NCBI RefSeq assembly: GCF_002775205.1
Contig: NC_036451.1
Location: 20,446,351-20,510,350 of the forward strand
Direction: 5' to 3'
DNA length: 64,000 nt
Source: Xiphophorus maculatus
Lineage: Eukaryota; Chordata; Actinopteri; Cyprinodontiformes; Poeciliidae
The notes beneath the pieces are model-generated. The model saw only the letters and a list, made by a program, of their open reading frames with translations. It was not told the origin of the DNA and ran no database searches. Positions 57,521 through 64,000 of the stretch are shown piece by piece; within the stretch, counting starts at the first letter, position 1; each line of letters begins with the position of its first letter. The position numbers and the translations under genes were made by a program.

Positions 57521-58491
57521 ACAAAAAACTCACAAAAAGGCACCGACATCAGTTAAACGGCAGATCAACTCACCTCCATCTACTGCTCGGTTGCTCTCAT
57601 ACACATTTCTAGTGCTTACATTGATTACTATTCTTTTTTCATAGAATCACTTTTGATAGACACTGACTACTGCAGACCATGGATACCAACCAAGAGATTT
57701 AGCTTTGGAGATGTTCTGAAGGGAAATACAAAATTATGCCCTTCCTAAAATCTGCCCAATCATTCCATCCGACCCACTGAAACGGAACAGTGTTTGGGGT
57801 AATTATGCCCTTTCTGCTCAGAATATTTAAAGCAACAAACTCACTCACAGTGACTCATAGTCACTAAAAGTTGAATACCAGAAAAAAAAAAAAAAAAAAA
57901 GCAATAGTAATGTTTGCTTTCATGTGCCCTTGTTTTACACTTTGTGAATGCAGTGCATTTACAGAAACTCTCCAGAAGGGTGTGCCAAATGATAAAAAAA
58001 AAAAAAAACATTGTTATATCTACACTTCTTATGCAAACAAATACACTGGTTAGCATATTTTTGACGAAAAAATATGTGCTATTTGTAGACAGATGTATGT
58101 TTTATACTCTCTTTAGTTTAAGCCTGACATGTAGACAAATTACCAAACCACTGCGAAAATGGATTTATTCTGCTTTTACTTTCTGTTTCATTGCACGTAG
58201 CTCGTTGACAGCTGGCACTTGAAAAATGATGAAGTATCAGAGAGTATAAGGACAACCTTGTGAGAGTCTTTCACCGTGGAAACACCACGCTCCACTTTCA
58301 CAATCACACTCCTTTGTTGGGAAAAGGGGAGACTGAGATACCAGGAAAGAGGTGGCAGCGTATGTTTGCGGGAAGCCTTTGGAGCTCTTCCAGCTCTGTT
58401 GTTCAATATCACAAAATGGACTGATGAATGCCAAAATGAGACAATGAGCTTAAGATAAGAGAATTTTTACTGCATTTAATATCAGAGGTGA

Positions 58492-58551
58492 CATGTGCTT
58501 TTAAATATAATTACTTCTGCGCATGTGCTTTTAAATATAATTACTTCTACG
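58492..58551. repeat. Two-copy 30-bp tandem duplication
   Basis: CATGTGCTTTTAAATATAAT plus the following 10 bp occur twice head to tail (58492-58521, 58522-58551) with one mismatch. Confidence 0.95.
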
Positions 58552-59529
58552 TGGAACTTGATTGTTTAGATTGGCTAAAATAAATGGGAAGCAATAAAAC
58601 AAAGAGGCACAAAAGAAGATGAACTATTCAACAATAGATGGATTGGTCACTTCTATATATGCTAAACCCCAATAATATTGTAACCCCTTGCCTTGGGTTG
58701 GATGATTCCTCTCTTTTCTTAAAAAGAAAACTCAACTATCATCTCGATATTAAATGAGCACTTTATTAGCACAAGTCATGTCTGCGTGCTGAGGGGCTTC
58801 AATTGATGATAAACTTGTATAAAACAGTGATGCAGCAGGCTATCTTACCAGACTGGTAACTATTGCACTGAGGCTAACCAAATTTTCAACTTATCTTTAG
58901 ATTAATTTTGGAATTAAGATTATTTTTTTTATTATTCCTAAACTTAATTTAAGTTTATTGTGTCTGTAGTTTTGTTGCACCTTTACTTTAATTAGTTATT
59001 TATTACATTTCACTGCAGTCATAAACTTCAACACCATTTTATACAGTAAATAAATATTAGTTTATACATCTTGTTATTTCAGCTTTTTATATCTATTTAA
59101 TAGCCCTCTGAAGAGTACAAAGCACAAAGGAGAGTTGTGCATTTACTTTATATAAAGCAAATATTCGGAAAGCATTGGTCTAGTCTTAAAGATAAGCTCG
59201 CAGTTAAACTTGTCTAGTAAAGGTTGTTATAGGCAACAGGAAGCTGAAACATAGTAATAAACGCAAACATGAACTTACCTCTTTTAGAGTTTCTTAATGT
59301 GATTTATTATAACTAGGTGTTTACCGTGCAATTTAAAGAGATTTGAATATCATTAATCAGTATCTGTGTGTGCTGGTATACATTTGTTTTCTCATTATGG
59401 ACATCACTACAACTGAATTTATAACTATGGTATTATAATTTAATATTCTGTAATGTGGTGATTGTGAAAGTGTTAGGCTTGTTGTAAAGCAAATACTTCA
59501 GGCAGGTATGGTCCATTAATTGCTGCTGT

Positions 59530-59772
59530 GAAACTATTTCTGGCCTGGCCGTTTGCTGCTCTTGATCAACAAGCGGCTCTGCGCGTGACGACAGCGGCGG
59601 AAATATTTTTTCGCTATTCAAAATGGCACCGTCTCAATCAGGAAGTAAGGAAAACAACTAGGAAGACTAACTTGGATAAATATCCCAGTTTGAGCTACTT
59701 CGACCCGAGTTCTCGTTCAAAATCAGGCGATTGTCTTCGTGGATAAGACTAACTACAAATAGCCCACCCACG
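59530..59772 (+). promoter_or_regulatory. Candidate promoter and first exon of an unidentified plus-strand gene
   Basis: A locally CpG-containing stretch includes GCGCGTGACGAC (CRE-like), GCGGCGG, CAAAATGGC (YY1-like, 59619-59627) and GGAAGT (ETS-like). It ends at a strong donor, CCACG|GTAAGT, with GT at 59773-59774; a weaker one, GGAA|GTAAGG, is at 59645. An ATG at 59623 opens only 12 codons. No downstream coding exon was found to 64000, so the body would lie beyond. In human the genes after TM6SF2 are SUGP1, MAU2 and GATAD2A, but nothing here identifies which, if any. Confidence 0.4.
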
Positions 59773-62700
59773 GTAAGTCTCAATCGGGGATATTTTTCAC
59801 AGACAAGCGACACATCGGCTTTATAACGAGACGCATTCTAGGCAGCCTCTCCTAGGTGCGCACGTTTTTAACAGCGGGTTACCCAGGGATTTGAGCAGTT
59901 TGTTTCAGTTCAGCGTTATTACGTTATATGGTATTGGTCGACTTTGGCTGAGGTTCAGTCTATGAAAGTTTTGTATCAAATAAGCAAAGCGGTGTATCGT
60001 ATACATTTTTAAAACAAGAGTGTGCTAATAATAATACTATTACATTATTTTATTATTAGAATTTAGCAACTGAAGTCAGCAGGCCTTGGGAACTGCCAAA
60101 AACACAAACTAAAGTTACGTTTAATCGCTTAACCCATTTTACTACATTTCTACAAGAAAGTTAAGTCTTTGTCGCAGTTTTGCAGTTTAGAGAATGTTTT
60201 TAAAAAACCTTGTACATTTGAACGCGGCTCCATTGATGTTACAAAACAAACATACCCAAAGTCTGAAAAGGGCTATGAGCGATGCTAACCTAGCTATCTC
60301 TATTATTTATCTAAAAAGTATTGCTTATTGCGGCAAACTGATATAGAATTTGACCTCTTCGACTGTTGTTCAAGAAAACAATTTGTTCAACCAGTGGTTG
60401 TGTTTAAGCCCCTTTGGTTGTTTTTGAACAGCTTGTTAAAGGTATCGTTAACCGTCCGGCTAGCTAACAGTAGTAGCTGTGTAACACTACGTAAAGCTCT
60501 GGCTGCTCTCCTTTGTGCTTTGTACTCTTCAGAGGACCTTTAAAATGTATTTGGTGGGATTTGTATCTCGGTTTCCCCTGGTATTTTAAGAAAATAATAA
60601 TAATAAAAAAAACCTAAAAGTTTGCAGTAGTACATTTGGACTTCAAACGCAAAAAAACGTACTTTAGTGGCATTTAAATAAAGCCTCCCAGAATAGACAG
60701 AGTGAACAGCTTAAGGTGAAAACTCTTCTCGCTCTCAGAAAGCCATGCTGAGTTGTTCTAACCTCTCTTGTAGCTGCTGGCTGAAAGTGGAGATCATTCT
60801 TTCTCGAAACCTGATAAATGAAGTTACAATGCCCGTAATGTGTAACAGTTGTGTTATACTGTATATATCTATATATGAAATAAGGAATGATGTACATTGA
60901 TCAGTTGTAACCTTGTACCAACAAGGCTTGGACCGAATACAATCAGCAAGGTGTACTACAATATTATAAACATAATTACAACTAATAATGTCTTAAGTTT
61001 AGCGGTTAAAGTATTAAAGTGCTTTTGTTTTAAGCAGCCAATCCAGGCAGGAGCAGCAGCCAAATTTTGGCATGGATTGGCTCTACCCCTAAGAGCAGAG
61101 ATAATGAAAACTGTACATAATAAGTTATGCAGTAGTGTCAAGATGGTTTCCACTATTTATTAATGCATACTAAGATATATTCGTGTCTTTAGAAGGGTCT
61201 CAAGTATTTACAGATTTTAGGCATTTGTGCATGGCCGTGGTCCTTAAGTCTTGTGAATATCAGGGGTTCACAATTGTGAAAAACATTGACAGTCATGACT
61301 TGGAAACTCTTTAAAAGTCATAGTACTATTTATTCCACCTAAGCTACATGGGGAAAGCAATCAAAGAGGATAATGTAAACTCTTAAAAAATAATACACAA
61401 TTGGATTTGAGCATTTTGGGATTTTTTTTTTCAGTAATTAATCAAAACAACCCAACTACTTAGAGATCATAAGCTAAAATCGTATCAAAAGTCTATTTTA
61501 ACAAAAGTGTGATGGGTGAAAATGATTATGAGAGGGTTCAAAAAGGGCAGGCAGACAGACGTGGAGCCATTAAGCTAACATTGTTTTAAAACTGCAGTCT
61601 GTAAGTTACAAGCAGGATGATTTTATTAAAATTTAGAGTTTAATGAAATCAATTATTAAATTGAACCCCTTTTTTGGATTAATAATGTATTTTTCTGTTT
61701 GAGTTTGAATTTTATTTGAATTTGAAATAAGGGAAAATAATTACAGTAAAAAAAATGGGTATAGATAACATATATGGCACTGCATTAATCCGTATATTTC
61801 TGTTGTAGAAGCTATTGTTGCATTTTTGATTTTTAAAAAAGCTAATTTTATTCATGTTTCGTTTTTATTTCCTGTAGTTTTCTTAGGTTGCTGTATTTCT
61901 ATTCAAGATTGTCATTCCATCAGAATTTCTTAATAGTCTGTGCATCGTATCAATCTTAATAAATTAAGCGTGTATTTTTTTTACACATTTTATTTTACCG
62001 GTATGTATTTTTGCTGCAAAAGACAGGTACTGAACCCCAAAACATTGTCCTAATGTGTTAAGAACACTATAAGACATCAGGAGAGGTTTGGAGAGGTGAG
62101 TGGTTTACTAGAATGAAATGGAAATGGCTCACCTAAAGCTGTCCCCTCTAGGACTTTTTTCTTTCCTGCAATTTTCACTCTTTGGTTTCCACTGTGTCTG
62201 TTGCCTGCAGCAAAGGCTAGCCAAGCCTCTTGCAAGCCTTGACACAGCAGGTTGCCATGGTGGCTGGCTATTTTTCTAATTATGTCATCCCCCCTTGCTG
62301 TGAAATGAATAACATGCAAGGTTCCTCTCTCAGTTTTACGCACGTTTCTTAACCCCCTTTCAACAGTCAGTGGCGTTTCTCTTATTTGTTGTGAAATCTG
62401 TCTTGCAGTCAGGTCTGACTCCTCCTCCCCAGTCCAGACTTTTAATATGACAGACAGGGAAACCATTTCTTTGTGTTGTTGTTTTTTTTTTTACAAGTGT
62501 ACTATTAGCTTATTATATGTTTTTATAACAAGAGATTCAGCAACGGGATCTGATAAAATTGCATGTTGCTTACTGACAAGCAGCGCCTAAATTATTGCCT
62601 TCATATGTGCAACTGCGGCAGTTGCATGAGCAGCCAGATAGGAACTCATAGCATCCTTTCCTTCCTCCAGGCCAGTGTTCTGCTATGCCGCTTTAATGAA

Positions 62701-64000
62701 AGTTATCTGGAGCCACGCTAAAATGTGATGGGTCCTTCCTGCCTGTGCTTCTCCTCTCCACCGAGTTTCATTAAATTTGGCTCGGTTAGTGTTGTGTAAT
62801 CCTAGTGACAGGCTGATAAATGGGTAGCAAAACATATTTTTTTATCTTCTGATCTTCTTAACAGAGGAATATTAGTAACTTCTGTGTGTTGCGTGCTAAC
62901 GTGTAGGCTTCTGCTGCATGGCTAATTTTCCAGTGAAACAGTCTATGACTGTTTGCCCTGCAGGGATGTTAAGGGTCATGAAACACAATATGTGTTGTGT
63001 GCTGTTTATTTCCTTCAGGAACTTTAGGGATGATATACAGTGAATGTGGAGGCATTTAGCAAAGCAGGAACGGTCAGTTTGAAAGCTTATTCGTCTTCTT
63101 ACTGGTATTGATGTTGATGGAGCAATACTCAAGATTTATTTGACAAATCTAATACATTTATCGCAAAAAAAATACTTTTGCTTTTTTGGGGGGGGGGGCG
63201 GGTAAATGTATTTGGTGAACAAACAGTTCATGCCCTTTGCTGTTTGTGGCTAAGCCTCCATTCTCCTTCCCCCCATGTCTCTGCTTGCTTTTTTCTTCTC
63301 CCCTCTTCAACTGATGCCAGTAATAAATCTTATTTATAGCCCGTTAGTTGATTAGAGTGAGGCTGAAAAATCTGAAGTGGAGGAAGTGGATTGTTCCTCA
63401 GTAATATCTTTGATTTAGACCTGGATTCCTAGGAATTTAACCTTCAATAGGTACCGTTTTTTAATTAGAAGAGATGAGTGGAACAACTGAACAATGGTGA
63501 ACATGTAATTGTGAAGTACTTACTTTTAATGACTGTCTTAATGTCTCATGTTCTGTCTCTTATATATGGGCGTGAATGGTGTGTACATGAATATTGTGAA
63601 ATACTTGGTTATACTCTGGTGTGCCTCACTGCTACGCGTTCCAGTTCAGCTTCTTAAATGTGTCAGATTTGTTACAGGAAAGTCAAACAGGAGTATCAAA
63701 ATAGAGCTCATCCTGGAAGGAAATATGAGAGAATTATTATTGTTTATGAATAGATGGAGTACAGAGTTTGTTATTGTTTCCTTGATCAGATGAGTTTTAT
63801 AGCCAAGTGCGTGCAATGAACTGGAAAGGACAGGGGCTTACATGAACACTTGAACCCATGTTAAATAGGTCATAAGAGGTCACAAGATCTGCTGTCTCAT
63901 ATAGCCAGTGCTCAACAACGCAATGCTTTATAAAAAGGGAGTAAGCCGATGCTAAAGTGTTATGGTTACAAAATTGTAAATTCAGTTAGGTCACTGTCCC
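59773..64000 (+). other. Probable first intron of the downstream gene
   Basis: No exon was recognised. The stretch is AT-rich with scattered homopolymers, including a G-rich run at 63188-63202. One unassigned 129-codon open frame lies on the minus strand (62466-62077). Confidence 0.4.

Larger units (their letters stand above)
56781..59500. other. Gap upstream of tm6sf2
   Basis: No gene was recognised. It contains a Tc1-like relic (57170-57520) and a two-copy 30-bp tandem repeat (58492-58551). The remainder is AT-rich and featureless to my reading. Confidence 0.6.

Noticed and set aside
59623..59661. ATG at 59623 as the start of a real protein
   Set aside because: It stops after 12 codons. 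It could continue only if the weaker donor at 59645 were used, and no following exon is visible.

Overview
The window is vertebrate nuclear DNA, most likely from a teleost fish. Coding sequence is sparse and split by GT-AG introns. Microsatellites are abundant (TA, CA, ATT, CATA). The interspersed repeats look like those typical of fish: Tc1-like and hAT DNA transposons, a LINE tail ending in a CCATC-type simple repeat, and a solo LTR. The species cannot be named from the sequence alone. No prokaryotic genes, CRISPR arrays or RNA genes were recognised.

Three protein-coding genes can be read exon by exon. (1) 2362-14925, plus strand: the 3' end of neurocan (ncan), with three C-type lectin exons, one sushi exon and a short basic, histidine-rich tail. 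The 5' part lies outside the window. (2) 39073-29609, minus strand: a complete link-protein gene, hapln4, with signal peptide, Ig V-type domain and two link modules; 384 or 397 residues depending on the start. (3) 56261-45813, minus strand: a complete tm6sf2 in ten coding exons, 376 residues, with a noncoding first exon and a TATA-type promoter near 56760. All splice phases in the three genes close. A CpG-containing stretch at 59530-59772 with a strong splice donor looks like the promoter and first exon of a fourth, plus-strand gene whose coding part lies beyond the window.

The order and orientation ncan(+), hapln4(-), tm6sf2(-) match, from memory, human chromosome 19p13.11 (NCAN, HAPLN4, TM6SF2). 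That neighbourhood independently supports assigning the lectican as neurocan and the link protein as HAPLN4. Neurocan and HAPLN4 belong to the same hyaluronan-based perineuronal matrix. TM6SF2 is an ER/Golgi membrane protein of lipid and lipoprotein handling, functionally unrelated to its two neighbours.

Region by region: 1-14925 is ncan exons and large introns; 14926-29608 is ncan 3' UTR plus a repeat-containing gap between two convergent genes; 29609-39230 is hapln4; 39240-45690 is a gap between hapln4 and tm6sf2; 45700-56735 is tm6sf2; 56735-59500 is a gap with a Tc1 relic; 59530-64000 is a candidate promoter and first intron.

I found no convincing new biological system. The observations most worth checking are the nested transposon insertions (hAT in Tc1-like, solo LTR in Tc1), a CATA microsatellite that appears to have grown from a seed inside a Tc1 transposase relic, a 56-bp element made only of two transposon ends, a hapln4 start codon that abuts a splice donor, and conserved functional residues in TM6SF2.
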